DNA of 64,000 bases from Acidobacteriota bacterium (GTDB lineage Bacteria > Acidobacteriota > Terriglobia > Terriglobales > Acidobacteriaceae). The notes below the pieces were generated by a model. The model searched no databases. It saw only the letters and a list, made by a program, of their open reading frames with translations, and was not told the origin of the DNA. Positions within the stretch are counted from its first letter, which is position 1; the number at the start of each line of letters is the position of its first letter. Both the position numbers and the translations under genes were made by a program. The stretch is taken from the NCBI GenBank assembly GCA_021793405.1, contig JAJYSV010000004.1:1-64000 (forward strand), read 5' to 3'. This document shows, piece by piece, positions 17,090 to 26,414 of the stretch.

Positions 17090-17887
17090 TTATCTGACGC
17101 GGCTTTCGTGCTCCGCCGACCAGCGGCATAGCGCCGCGACCAGGCCGGGAATGGTATATTCCGTCGCCTCGACGGCAGGTTCGATGCCATGACGGCGGAG
17201 CGTCTGGCTGGTAATGGGGCCGATGGAAGCCGCCGCCATCGCAGGTGGCCATGCGGCAATGTCGGCCTCATGCAGCAACTGGAAGAAATTCGTAACGGTC
17301 GAGGAACTGGTGAAGGTGACCGCATCCGGAAGCCGACTGGATGCCGCGAAAGCCAGACGCAACGCTTCGACGGATGCAGCCGTAACCACGGTCTGGTAGG
17401 CATCGACGACATCGACTGTGGCGCCCGCTTTTCGAAGCTGGTCGGGAAGCACATCGCGGGCAACCTTGGCGCGGACTAACAAAACATTCCGCCCGGCGAC
17501 CTTGTCCCGCAGGGATTCCACCAGCGATTCCGCGATGGACTGCTTGGGAATTTCATCGACATGGAGACCGATTTCTCCAAGGCCGCGTGCGGTGGCTGGG
17601 CCGATGGCTGCAATTTTCAGAGGAGCCAGCGCGTCGCTGCCGATTCGCAACGCGTGGAATCGCTGGCCGAGGACTTCCGCGCCGTTCACGCTGGTCACCA
17701 CCAACCACTGGTAGTTGCCAGCATTCCGCAGAGCCGCGTCCAGAGCTTCATAAGAATCTGGAGGAATGATTTCGATGGCAGGGATGGCAAGGACTGCGGC
17801 GCCTTGTTCTTCCAGGGCGGTTGTCAGCGATTGCGCCTGATGCCGCGCGCGCGTGATCAAAATTCTGCGGCCGGCGAGCGGTTTCAT
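17090..17887 (-). CDS. hemD: Uroporphyrinogen-III synthase
   Basis: Cyclises hydroxymethylbilane with ring D inversion to uroporphyrinogen III in the cytosolic tetrapyrrole pathway. The 265-residue protein shows the HemD pattern: GRRILITRARHQAQSLTTALEEQGA at the N-terminus, WLVVTSVNGAEVL, IAAIGPATARGLGEIGL, a central VDVVDAYQTV and DAVTFTSSSTVTNFFQLL...AAASIGPITSQTLRRHGIEP near the C-terminus. Overlap with hemC by 4 bp supports an operon. The family is weakly conserved, but the motifs and gene order are decisive. Confidence 0.93.
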   Translation of the reverse strand: MKPLAGRRILITRARHQAQSLTTALEEQGAAVLAIPAIEIIPPDSYEALDAALRNAGNYQWLVVTSVNGAEVLGQRFHALRIGSDALAPLKIAAIGPATARGLGEIGLHVDEIPKQSIAESLVESLRDKVAGRNVLLVRAKVARDVLPDQLRKAGATVDVVDAYQTVVTAASVEALRLAFAASSRLPDAVTFTSSSTVTNFFQLLHEADIAAWPPAMAAASIGPITSQTLRRHGIEPAVEATEYTIPGLVAALCRWSAEHESRVR

Positions 17888-18843
17888 CCGCGTAGCTCTC
17901 CCGCCGGAGGCGCAGATTCAATCGCGGCAAGAAATTTGCCGGCTCCGCGCTGCAATAAACGGTTGGCCAGCGTACGGCCTGCATCTTCCGGGGAGATGCG
18001 GCCCTTCCGCTCCGCGTGCAATTCCATGGTTTCGCGCACAACCTGCGCTCCATCGGGGCGAGCGACGACACCGGTGATGGTCCAGCCCTTTCCCCTCGAA
18101 GTACAGTACACGCCGACCGGGAGATGGCAGCCTCCTCCCAGGGTGGCCAGCGCGGTGCGCTCCGCAGTCACGGCAAAACGCGTGGGGTCATGGTCGAGTG
18201 CGGCGACAATGGCGCGCGTCCGCTTGTCCTCGGTCCGGCACTCGATGGCGAGCGCGCCCTGGCCAGCCGCGGGGCACATTTGTTGCGAGGAAAACAGCTG
18301 CTTGACCGAGGCGGTGAGGCCGAGGCGTTCGAGGCCGGCAGCAGCCAGAACGATGGCTTCATATTGGCCTTGCTGCAGTTTGCGCAGCCTGGTATCGACA
18401 TTACCGCGCAATTCGCAAACCATCAGATCGGCGCGGAGTGCGCGCAGTTGCGCCTGGCGCCGCAGGCTGCTTGTGCCCACTTTTGCACCCTGGGGGAGGG
18501 CTGAAAAGTTTTCGTACTGGACGGAGACGAATGCATCGCGCGGGTCTGCCCGCGGCGGAATGGCGGCAATGACGAAGTGCTCCGACAACTCGGTGGGCAG
18601 ATCTTTCAGGCTGTGGACGGCAAGATCGATGCGCTCGTCCATAAGGGCCTCTTCAATTTCCTTGGTGAACATGCCCTTGGCCCCCACCTGCATGAAGGGC
18701 GCATGCTGCACACGGTCGCCGGTGGTAACCAGAATTTCAATCTCAACTTCGTGGCCGCGATGGCGCAGTTCCGCCGCAATGTGGTCTGCCTGCCAGCGAG
18801 CTAATGCGGAACCGCGGCTGCCGATGCGGATCACGGTAAGCAA
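17884..18843 (-). CDS. hemC: Hydroxymethylbilane synthase (porphobilinogen deaminase)
   Basis: Polymerises four porphobilinogen units to hydroxymethylbilane. The 319-residue protein starts IRIGSRGSALARWQADHIAAEL and contains GMFTKEIEEALMDERIDLAVHSLKDLPTEL, GTSSLRRQAQL, LRGNVDTRLRKL and the dipyrromethane-cofactor Cys in LGGGCHLPVGVY. TTG (18843) is the apparent start; a GTG three codons later would also fit. It overlaps hemA by 13 bp and hemD by 4 bp, so the three genes are translationally coupled. Confidence 0.96.
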   Translation of the reverse strand: MLTVIRIGSRGSALARWQADHIAAELRHRGHEVEIEILVTTGDRVQHAPFMQVGAKGMFTKEIEEALMDERIDLAVHSLKDLPTELSEHFVIAAIPPRADPRDAFVSVQYENFSALPQGAKVGTSSLRRQAQLRALRADLMVCELRGNVDTRLRKLQQGQYEAIVLAAAGLERLGLTASVKQLFSSQQMCPAAGQGALAIECRTEDKRTRAIVAALDHDPTRFAVTAERTALATLGGGCHLPVGVYCTSRGKGWTITGVVARPDGAQVVRETMELHAERKGRISPEDAGRTLANRLLQRGAGKFLAAIESAPPAGELRG

Positions 18844-20318
18844 TCCTCTTTTTCGGAAATGGATTTCGGCGCGGAATCAGTACCGGAGCTTGCGGGCCGG
18901 GTGGCATCGGGAGTCGGCACAAATGCGGACTCGATGCTCTCGCTGGCAGCCATGGCAGGAAGTGGCGCGGAGGTTTTTGCCTTCTCAGTTATCGGGGCAT
19001 CCTCCGCATCTTTGGCACGGTGTTCGAGATCGAAGACGGATTGAATCGTGGCCAGGGTTTCGCGGTCGCCCTCCTGGGCTGCGCGCTTGATGGCCTGGAT
19101 GGGCGCATGTTGCAGCTTGTGGACGAGCGAACGTGTCATTTGCTCGACGGCGTGCAGTTCTTCGCTGGTCAGATGAGACAGACGCGAAGTCATGCGGCGC
19201 AGCTCGTTTTGCCGGACTTCCTCCAGGCTTTCCTGCAAAGCAACAATGGAAGGAACGCCGTCGAGCGAATGCATTCTCCGCGTGTACCGTTCGACTTCCG
19301 CGCGGACGATCGCTTCTGCGTCCAGGGCTTCCTTGGCGCGATTGGACAGGTTCGAAATCGCAACGGCCTGCAGGTCGTCGATGTTGTAGACGAACACGCC
19401 TTCCACACCGTTGATCTCGGGGTCCACATCGCGGGGAACGGCAATATCGATAAAAAACATGGGCCGTTGCTTGCGACGATGCATATAGTGCTCGGCGTCT
19501 CGGCGCAGAAAGATGGGCTGCTCGGAACCGGTGGAGCTGACGATGATGTCGGCCGTGGCCGCGACCTGATGCAACGAAGCGTAGGGGGTGGCCTGGGCGA
19601 CGGGCGACGCAGTGGCACTGGATTGACCGGCAGCGTGGGGGCAGGAGGAAAATTTCTCCGCCAGCTCTGCCGCACGCTCGTCAGTGCGGTTGCAGAGATA
19701 GATTTTGCCGGCTCCCTGATGCATCAGGCTGCGCGCCGCCAGTTCGCCCATCTTGCCAGCACCCATCAGCAGGATTGTTTTCCCTTGCAGCGAGCCAAAG
19801 ATTTTGCGCGCCAGGTCAACAGCCACTGAAGCGATGGAAACCGAGGAGACGCCGATACTGGTCTGGTTGCGCACCTTGCGGGCTACGGTAAAGGCGCGCT
19901 GCATCAGCGGATCCAGATTATTGTTGACGCCGCCGATGGACCGCGCCACAGTGTAGGACCCTTTGACCTGGCCGAGAATTTGCGGTTCCCCAATCACCAA
20001 AGAGTCGAGGCTGGAGGCGACACGGAACAGATGGCGCACGACTTCGGAAGCGCGATATTCATAGATGTACGGGCGCAGTACGTCGGTATCCACGGCGAAA
20101 TAATTGCGAATGAATTCGAGCAGGTCGGCCTGGGCCGGCTCTTGATAGGTGAGGAACTCGACGCGGTTGCAGGTGGAGAGAATCATGCCTTCACGGACGC
20201 AGGGCACGCTGAGAAGCGAGAGCGTCGCCTCCTCCAGACGAGCCGCAGGAATGGCAAGCCGCTCCCGCACCTCCAATGGCGCGGACTTGTGGTTGACGCC
20301 GATGAGGACGAGGTTCAT
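18831..20318 (-). CDS. hemA: Glutamyl-tRNA reductase
   Basis: Reduces glutamyl-tRNA to glutamate-1-semialdehyde, the first committed step of C5-pathway haem synthesis. Motifs seen are GVNHKSAPLEVRERLAIP, the catalytic Cys in ILSTCNRVEFLTY, the NADPH-binding ILLMGAGKMGELAARSL and the SNRAKEALDAEAIVRAEVERY dimerisation helix. At 495 residues it exceeds the usual 420-430 because of an extended C-terminus after residue 425 that is low-complexity and acidic (AKDAEDAPITEKAKTSAPLPA...). Its function is unknown; short-lived HemA regulation usually involves the N-terminus. It overlaps the upstream ccsA/hemX-like gene by 4 bp. Confidence 0.96.
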   Translation of the reverse strand: MNLVLIGVNHKSAPLEVRERLAIPAARLEEATLSLLSVPCVREGMILSTCNRVEFLTYQEPAQADLLEFIRNYFAVDTDVLRPYIYEYRASEVVRHLFRVASSLDSLVIGEPQILGQVKGSYTVARSIGGVNNNLDPLMQRAFTVARKVRNQTSIGVSSVSIASVAVDLARKIFGSLQGKTILLMGAGKMGELAARSLMHQGAGKIYLCNRTDERAAELAEKFSSCPHAAGQSSATASPVAQATPYASLHQVAATADIIVSSTGSEQPIFLRRDAEHYMHRRKQRPMFFIDIAVPRDVDPEINGVEGVFVYNIDDLQAVAISNLSNRAKEALDAEAIVRAEVERYTRRMHSLDGVPSIVALQESLEEVRQNELRRMTSRLSHLTSEELHAVEQMTRSLVHKLQHAPIQAIKRAAQEGDRETLATIQSVFDLEHRAKDAEDAPITEKAKTSAPLPAMAASESIESAFVPTPDATRPASSGTDSAPKSISEKEDCLP

Positions 20319-21136
20319 GGCGCGGCGAACCTATGTACGGTGCTGAATTGGTTGGCCACCCAGACGGTGAGCGCCATGAGAAATACCAGCGAAGAGAGAT
20401 AGACGGCTCGCTTGCCACGCAGCCCGGTATGACGGCGCACATACAACATCAATACATACAGCACCCACATGCCGATCGAGAGCAGGACTTTGGGGTCGAG
20501 GAAATAGGCGGCGCCGACGCTTTCCTGGGCAATCAACGAGCCTGCCAGCAGACCCAGGGTCATGCAAGGCAGGCCGATGACCAGGGTGCGGAATGCAATC
20601 TGGTCGATGGTGTCAAGGGGCGGTAAATGGCTGAAAATGCCGCCGATCTGCTTACTCTTCAAGCGCCGTTCCTGAATCAGGTAGAGCAAGCTGGCAAGCA
20701 GACTGAACAGCAGCAGTGTGTAGGCGACCAGCAGCAGCGCGATGTGAAGCAGTATCCAGCCGTTGTGCATCCACTGGTTGGAAACGGGAGCATGGTCAGG
20801 GTGCGCAGCTGGCAAAAGTAAAAGTAGAAAGATTACCGGCAAAACAAACATGCCAAAAGAGATGGCACGATAGCGCCAGTAGATCGCCAGAAATGTGATG
20901 GTCAACAGCAGCGCGAAGGAGGTCTCGACCTCGTGCAGGCTGGCCGGGACCCAGTGATGCGCCAGTCGCATCATTTCCACCAGGGCAACCAGATGAAAAT
21001 AGAAGGCAGAGACGCAGACGGGGTGCACAAACTTGCGCCAGCGGTCATGACCAGTCAAAACATCCGGAATGACCGTCAGACTTGCCACCCCGTACAGGAC
21101 GAGCGCTACCCGCAGCCAGATGAGATACATTGTCAT
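20315..21136 (-). CDS. HemX/CcsA-like cytochrome assembly membrane protein
   Basis: A protein of about 273 residues with eight or so predicted membrane helices (cytochrome c assembly protein domain). Segments include LVALVEMMRLAHHWVPASLHEVETSF, VSNQWMHNGWILLHIALLLVAYTLLLFSLLASLLYLIQE and VLLSIGMWVLYVLMLYVRRH. The tryptophan-rich WWD haem-handling motif of true CcsA is not seen, so it fits the HemX-like branch better. In Bacillus hemX precedes hemC, D, B and L and lowers HemA abundance; here it lies directly upstream of hemA, overlapping by 4 bp. The start is chosen at ATG 21136 (MTMYLIWLRV); a longer frame to 21220 lacks support. Confidence 0.8.
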   Translation of the reverse strand: MTMYLIWLRVALVLYGVASLTVIPDVLTGHDRWRKFVHPVCVSAFYFHLVALVEMMRLAHHWVPASLHEVETSFALLLTITFLAIYWRYRAISFGMFVLPVIFLLLLLPAAHPDHAPVSNQWMHNGWILLHIALLLVAYTLLLFSLLASLLYLIQERRLKSKQIGGIFSHLPPLDTIDQIAFRTLVIGLPCMTLGLLAGSLIAQESVGAAYFLDPKVLLSIGMWVLYVLMLYVRRHTGLRGKRAVYLSSLVFLMALTVWVANQFSTVHRFAAP

Positions 21137-21439
21137 CGTTCGGAGAACCGCTCCCTGCGCTGAACGTACTAGTAAGTATATAGCGCAGCAGAAGCTGTGT
21201 TTCTGTGACGCAGGACACATGTGATGTAGAACACGTTTGCGCCCTAAATTTAGCTTCTATGCCGGACTGGAAGCGGAGCCGCGAAACAGGCAAGCCATCG
21301 ACACGATCACTTCTGGACCCGCGGCGTTGTGGATGCTGTAGATTGGTACACATCGTTCCCTTTGGCCTATCTTTAAAGAAGAAAAGGCCGCCCATTTTTT
21401 TTGATCGCGCCCACCAGTTCCAGGAGAACCGGCCTGCCC

Positions 21440-24094
21440 GTGTCCAGCCCCAGCCCGAACGCAACCGCCGAAATGGCCTCTACGCCGCTGATGCGGCAGT
21501 ATGCGGCGGCCAAGCAAAAGTATCCGGACGCGCTGCTGTTCTTTCGGCTGGGCGACTTTTATGAACTGTTCTATGAGGACGCCAGGACTGCGGCGCGGGA
21601 ATTGCAAATCACGCTGACGTCGCGGGACAAGGAACGCGCCATCCCAATGTGCGGCGTTCCCCACCATGCCGCCGATCAGTACATCACGCGACTGCTGCGG
21701 CTAGGTCACCGGATCGCGATCTGCGAGCAACTGGAAGATCCCAAGCTGGCGAAGACGATTGTGCGGCGGGAGGTCACTCGGGTGCTGACGCCCGGGACAG
21801 CGATTGACCCGACCTTGAACTCCGACCAAAACAATTTTCTGGCGGCTCTGTGTTTCGACGGCGCGAAGATTGGTCTGGCGCTGCTGGATAATTCCACCGG
21901 AGATTTTCGCGCGACCGAGTTTGCCGGCCACGATGCACACGACGCCATGGCGCAGTGCGGCGACGAGCTGATGCGGCTGGGTCCGGCGGAAATTTTGTTG
22001 GCCGACAATGCCAGCGGTACTGCCGCGCAACTGGAAGAGGTCTTCCGCTCCCGCACGGTCACGCATCTGGAGCCTTGGGTACTGGCGCCAGACTATGCTG
22101 TTCCGCTGCTGGAAAATCATCTGGGCACACGCGAACTGGCGGGCTTTGGCCTGGCGGGTCACACGGCAGCGGCAGTTGCGGCGGGCAGCATCCTGCATTA
22201 TCTGCGCGCCACACAATTGGGCCAACTGGAGCACATCGACCGGGTGCGGTATTACGAGCACAGTGGATGTCTGCAACTCGACGCGGTCACGGTGCGCAAT
22301 CTGGAACTGATCGAACCGCTGATGCCGGACGCGCGGCGCGACACAACATTGTTTCGTGCGCTGGACTTTTGTCTGACGCCTATGGGAAAGCGCAAGCTGC
22401 GGACGACCATCCTGCGGCCGCTGCTGGAATTGCCCGCGATTCGAGAGCGGCTGGATGGTGTGGCGGAACTGCATGGCGATTTGCAGATGTGCGAGGGATT
22501 GCGGGCGGCGATTGGCGGCATCCTTGATCTGGAACGATTGCTGAGCCGGATTTCGCTCGACAGCGCCGGGCCGCGTGACCTGCTGGCGCTGGCCAGTTCG
22601 GCGGCGAAACTCCCGGCAGTTGCCGTAGAGTTGGCGAAACTGCGATCTGTAGCCTGGAAGCGTCTTCATGGCTCTCTGGACTGCTTGAGCGATCTGCATC
22701 GGACAATTGCAACGACGCTGACGGAAGAACCGCCGGTGCATTTGGAAGATGGCGGAGCGATTGCGGCGGGGGTGGATGCGGAACTCGATGAGCTGCGCTC
22801 GCTCAGCTTGAGCGGCAAACAGTCCATCGCGGCCATTGAAGAGCGGGAGCGGCAACGCACCGGGATTGGATCGCTGAAGGTTCGCTACAACTCCGTCTTC
22901 GGCTATTACATTGAGATCACGAAGTCAAACCTGAGCAATGTGCCCGCGGACTACGAACGCAAGCAAACCCTGGTAAACGCGGAACGATTCACCACTCCAG
23001 AACTGAAGGAATACGAACGCAGCGTGCTGGGCGCGCAGGAACGCTGCCTTGAAATTGAGCGCCGGATCTTTCTTGAGCTTCGGCAGACGATCCTCGCGGC
23101 GAGTGCGCGGATTCGTGCCAGCGCAGAGGCGGTCGCGGAGATCGACCTGCTGGCGTGCTTCGCGCACCTGGCGGCGACACGACAATACGTGCGGCCGGAA
23201 GTGGATGACTCGGGAATTTTTGAGGCGCTGGCGGCGCGGCATCCTGTGATCGAGTGGCACATGGAGCAGGCGTCGGAGGGACGGTTCGTTCCCAACAGCA
23301 TCTATCTCGATACTGTGGGGCCGAGCCTGCTGCTGCTGACCGGGCCGAACATGGGCGGCAAATCCACGTACCTGCGGCAGGCCGCGCTGCTCGTGATCCT
23401 GGCGCAGATGGGATGCTTCGTTCCAGCGCAGCGCATGCGGCTGGGAGTTGTGGATCGCATCTACACGCGCATCGGCGCCAGCGACAATGTCGCCGAGGGC
23501 CGCTCGACGTTCATGGTGGAGATGACGGAGACGGCCACGATTTTGAACACAGCCACGCAGCAATCGCTACTGCTGCTGGATGAGATGGGGCGGGGCACGG
23601 CAACGTTTGACGGCATGTCACTGGCATGGGCAACAGTTGAACATATCCATGAAGTATTATGCGCAAGAACCTTATTCGCAACACATTATCACGAATTGAC
23701 AATGCTATCCGGAATTCTTCCTCGGCTGAAAAACCTGCGCGTGACAGTGCAGGAAACGCCGACGGGCATTGTCTTCCTCCATACGATTGAGGAAGGCGCG
23801 GCCAACAAGAGCTATGGAATTGAAGTGGCGCGGCTGGCTGGGATTCCGCGCGAGGTGGTGGTACGCGCGCGGGAAATTTTGCGACAGCATGAGCGGTCGG
23901 AGAAGCGGGAGATTGAGTCCAGCCACGATCCGGGCGTGCAAATGACCTTGTTCACGCCATTGTCGCAGCGCATCGTGGATCAGATCCAGGCGGTTGAACT
24001 GAATGCATTGACGCCGTTGCAAGCGCTGAACCTTTTGCAGGAGTTGCAGCAGGAAGTCCGCGAAGGACAGCCGACAGTGGGACGAGACGCATGA
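21440..24094 (+). CDS. mutS: DNA mismatch repair protein MutS
   Basis: Recognises mismatches and small loops and signals repair through ATP-driven clamp formation. The mismatch-contact F-x-E motif is in FFRLGDFYELFYEDA. The Walker A GPNMGGKST is near residue 635, followed by ASDNVAEGRSTFMVEMTE, the Walker B LLLDEMGRGTATFDG and the helix-turn-helix end ALTPLQALNLLQELQQEV. From GTG 21440 it is 884 residues, normal for MutS1. The start is uncertain: GTG 21440 follows AGGAG with 13 nt spacing, ATG 21473 is possible, and the longest frame begins with TTG at 21401. The stop overlaps nagZ (ATGA). The roughly 300 bp upstream show no further gene. Confidence 0.95.
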   Translation: MSSPSPNATAEMASTPLMRQYAAAKQKYPDALLFFRLGDFYELFYEDARTAARELQITLTSRDKERAIPMCGVPHHAADQYITRLLRLGHRIAICEQLEDPKLAKTIVRREVTRVLTPGTAIDPTLNSDQNNFLAALCFDGAKIGLALLDNSTGDFRATEFAGHDAHDAMAQCGDELMRLGPAEILLADNASGTAAQLEEVFRSRTVTHLEPWVLAPDYAVPLLENHLGTRELAGFGLAGHTAAAVAAGSILHYLRATQLGQLEHIDRVRYYEHSGCLQLDAVTVRNLELIEPLMPDARRDTTLFRALDFCLTPMGKRKLRTTILRPLLELPAIRERLDGVAELHGDLQMCEGLRAAIGGILDLERLLSRISLDSAGPRDLLALASSAAKLPAVAVELAKLRSVAWKRLHGSLDCLSDLHRTIATTLTEEPPVHLEDGGAIAAGVDAELDELRSLSLSGKQSIAAIEERERQRTGIGSLKVRYNSVFGYYIEITKSNLSNVPADYERKQTLVNAERFTTPELKEYERSVLGAQERCLEIERRIFLELRQTILAASARIRASAEAVAEIDLLACFAHLAATRQYVRPEVDDSGIFEALAARHPVIEWHMEQASEGRFVPNSIYLDTVGPSLLLLTGPNMGGKSTYLRQAALLVILAQMGCFVPAQRMRLGVVDRIYTRIGASDNVAEGRSTFMVEMTETATILNTATQQSLLLLDEMGRGTATFDGMSLAWATVEHIHEVLCARTLFATHYHELTMLSGILPRLKNLRVTVQETPTGIVFLHTIEEGAANKSYGIEVARLAGIPREVVVRAREILRQHERSEKREIESSHDPGVQMTLFTPLSQRIVDQIQAVELNALTPLQALNLLQELQQEVREGQPTVGRDA

Positions 24095-25200
24095 CACGTG
24101 CACTGCGCCACCGCGTAGGATCGCTGCTGATCGTGGGTCTCGAATCCGCGGCTCTATCTGCGTTAGAGACGGCATGGCTGGGCAGCTTGCAGCCGAGCGG
24201 CATCATTCTGTTCCGCCGCAATGTGGAGTCGTCGGCGCGGTTGTCCGCGTTATGGCAACAAGCCGCGCAGGTATTGCCGCAGCCTTTCTTTCGCTGTGTC
24301 GATCTGGAAGGCGGCACGGTGGACCGACTGCGCGATCTGGTGGGGCCGACTCCTTCCGCAGCAGAGGTGGCGGCGACGGGTCGGCCCGCGATCTTCCGAG
24401 AACATGGCGCATTGATAGGTCGCGTACTGCATGCACTGGGATTTAATCTCAATCTGGCGCCGGTGCTCGATCTGGCGTTGCCGGATGCGCTGCCGGTGAT
24501 GGGGACGAGAGTGGTTTCCGCCCACCCGGCCCCCGTGATTGCGTATGCCAACGCGTTTCTCGCTGGGATGGCGCGGTATGGAGTGCTGGGTTGCGGCAAG
24601 CATTTTCCCGGACTTGGCGGCGGAGATTTGGATTCGCACCAGGCCACGCCGAAAATCGACCGCACCTGGCAGCAGATTTGGGAGCAGGATGTGGAGCCGT
24701 ACCGCGCGCTGGGTACGAGCCTGCCGCTGATCATGGTGAACCATGCGGCCTATCCCAAGATTGAGCGGCCCGCAAAGCCAGCATCGCTGTCACGCTTTTG
24801 GATTGAGGGCGTGCTGCGCGGGAAACTGCGGTATCGCGGGCTGGTGATTTCCGATGACATGGAAATGGGTGGCGTGCTCAACCATGCGTCGCCTGAATCC
24901 GCGGCGATTGAGGCGATTGCCGCGGGAACGGACCTGCTGGAAATCTGCCATCGCGCCGACCGCATTCTTGCGACGCATGAAGCTTTGCTGCGGGAGGCCG
25001 AACGGTCACCAGCATTTGCACGCTGCGTGAGTCGGGCCGCCAAGCGTGTGGCCGGCGCGAAGCAGCGGTTGCTGGGAAAACGCACTCTGCCAAGGCCGCT
25101 GTCCGCAGCGGATTTGAAGCAACTGCAAACGGCGCAGCAACGCCTGCGAGACAAAATAGCGCGGGCGAAACTGTCGAAAAGTGCAGGAGTCGACGGATGA
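24091..25200 (+). CDS. nagZ: Beta-N-acetylhexosaminidase, GH3 family (NagZ-like)
   Basis: A GH3 enzyme of 369 residues that removes N-acetylglucosamine from anhydromuropeptides during cytosolic peptidoglycan recycling. Landmarks are the substrate-binding CVDLEGGTVDRLRDLVGPTPSA, FNLNLAPVLDLALPDALPVMGTRVVS, the KHFPGLGGGDLDSH loop that carries the catalytic His-Asp pair of NagZ (usually KHFPGHGxxxxDSH) and the nucleophile Asp in GLVISDDMEMGG. No signal peptide is present, which fits a cytosolic enzyme. The gene overlaps mutS and anmK by 4 bp each, and the AnmK neighbour strongly supports the recycling role. Confidence 0.9.
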   Translation: MTRALRHRVGSLLIVGLESAALSALETAWLGSLQPSGIILFRRNVESSARLSALWQQAAQVLPQPFFRCVDLEGGTVDRLRDLVGPTPSAAEVAATGRPAIFREHGALIGRVLHALGFNLNLAPVLDLALPDALPVMGTRVVSAHPAPVIAYANAFLAGMARYGVLGCGKHFPGLGGGDLDSHQATPKIDRTWQQIWEQDVEPYRALGTSLPLIMVNHAAYPKIERPAKPASLSRFWIEGVLRGKLRYRGLVISDDMEMGGVLNHASPESAAIEAIAAGTDLLEICHRADRILATHEALLREAERSPAFARCVSRAAKRVAGAKQRLLGKRTLPRPLSAADLKQLQTAQQRLRDKIARAKLSKSAGVDG

Positions 25201-26414
25201 AAACTTCTGGTGGCCTGGGGTTGCGCGGGGAGACGCAAAGCCGAACGATGACCATTGCCGGCATCATGAGCGGCACCTCTGCCGATGGCATTGATGTCGC
25301 CCTGGTTCGGATCCGCCGCGGATCTTCCCGAGACGATGTCCCACGGCTGCGGCTGTTGGCGCATGTCGCGGTGCCGTATCCGGCGGCGGTTCGCAAACGA
25401 ATTCTGCAAATGATGAACGCGCGCGAGGCATCGGTGGCGGAGATGTCGCGGCTCCATTGGCGGCTGGGACAGTTGTATACCGAAGCCGTGGAGACGGCAT
25501 TGCGACAGCATCCAATGCGCCTGGATCTCATCGGCTGCCATGGCCAGACGATTTATCATCAGGGGATTGCCCAATGCTATCTGGGAAGCGATGTTGCCTG
25601 CACGTGGCAGATGGGGGAGGCTTCCGTCGTCGCGGCCAGGCTGGGTGTGCCGGTGGTATCGGATTTCAGGCCCGCCGATCTGGCAGCAGGCGGCCAGGGC
25701 GCGCCGCTGGTACCACTGTTGGACTATGTTGCATTCCATGATGCGAAACGGAATCGCGTGCTGCAAAATCTTGGCGGTATCGGGAACCTGACGATGATTC
25801 CCGCGGATGCCCGTCAGCGAGATGTTTTTGCGTTCGATACAGGACCGGCAAACATGGTGATCGACGCGATCATGACTGAGGGCTTTGGCAAGAAATATGA
25901 CGCCGGCGGTACGATGGCCGCGCGCGGACGCGTGCTGGATGCGGTGGTGGAGAGATGTTTGCGGCAGCGTTTTTTTCAAGCGGCTCCGCCTAAGTCCGCC
26001 GGACGCGAAGAGTTCGGGCGCGAGTTTGTCGCAGGATTTTTGGCGCAATGCAGAAAGCAGAGCAAGCGGCCGGAAGATGCGGTCGCGACAGCCACGGCGC
26101 TGACGGCGCGCAGCATTGGGCTGGCGTGGAAACATTTTGTCGGGCCAGCGCTCGGTCACGCGACGACGGACTATATCGTTGCCGGTGGCGGCGTGAAAAA
26201 TCTCACCTTAATGAAGATGATTGGCGAAGAGCTGGCAGGTTTCGGGAAGATTCGTGTGAAGACGAGCGACGACTTTGGAATGCCAGCCGCCGCGAAAGAG
26301 GCCATGGCCTTCGCGCTGCTTGCCTATCAGACATGGCATGGCCTGCCGGGAAATGTGCCGCGGGCGACCGGAGCGAAGCGGGCCGTTATTCTGGGGAAAA
26401 TCACCCATGACTGA
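25197..26414 (+). CDS. anmK: Anhydro-N-acetylmuramic acid kinase
   Basis: Opens 1,6-anhydroMurNAc and phosphorylates it to MurNAc-6-phosphate, the step after NagZ and amidase in peptidoglycan recycling. The ATP-binding GIMSGTSADGIDVALVRI is near residue 22, followed by GCHGQTIYHQG, the VPVVSDFRPADLAAGGQGAPLVPLLD signature, LQNLGGIGNLTMIP and AFDTGPANMVIDA. The C-terminal VAGGGVKNLTLMKMI and FGMPAAAKEAMAFALLA complete the family pattern. ATG 25197 overlaps nagZ; ATG 25248 is an alternative that removes a 17-residue tail. Confidence 0.95.
   Translation: MKTSGGLGLRGETQSRTMTIAGIMSGTSADGIDVALVRIRRGSSRDDVPRLRLLAHVAVPYPAAVRKRILQMMNAREASVAEMSRLHWRLGQLYTEAVETALRQHPMRLDLIGCHGQTIYHQGIAQCYLGSDVACTWQMGEASVVAARLGVPVVSDFRPADLAAGGQGAPLVPLLDYVAFHDAKRNRVLQNLGGIGNLTMIPADARQRDVFAFDTGPANMVIDAIMTEGFGKKYDAGGTMAARGRVLDAVVERCLRQRFFQAAPPKSAGREEFGREFVAGFLAQCRKQSKRPEDAVATATALTARSIGLAWKHFVGPALGHATTDYIVAGGGVKNLTLMKMIGEELAGFGKIRVKTSDDFGMPAAAKEAMAFALLAYQTWHGLPGNVPRATGAKRAVILGKITHD

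Noticed and set aside
17561-19090. 509-residue open frame on the plus strand across hemC and hemD
   Set aside because: Low-complexity Arg/Ser composition; the minus-strand genes have full family motifs.
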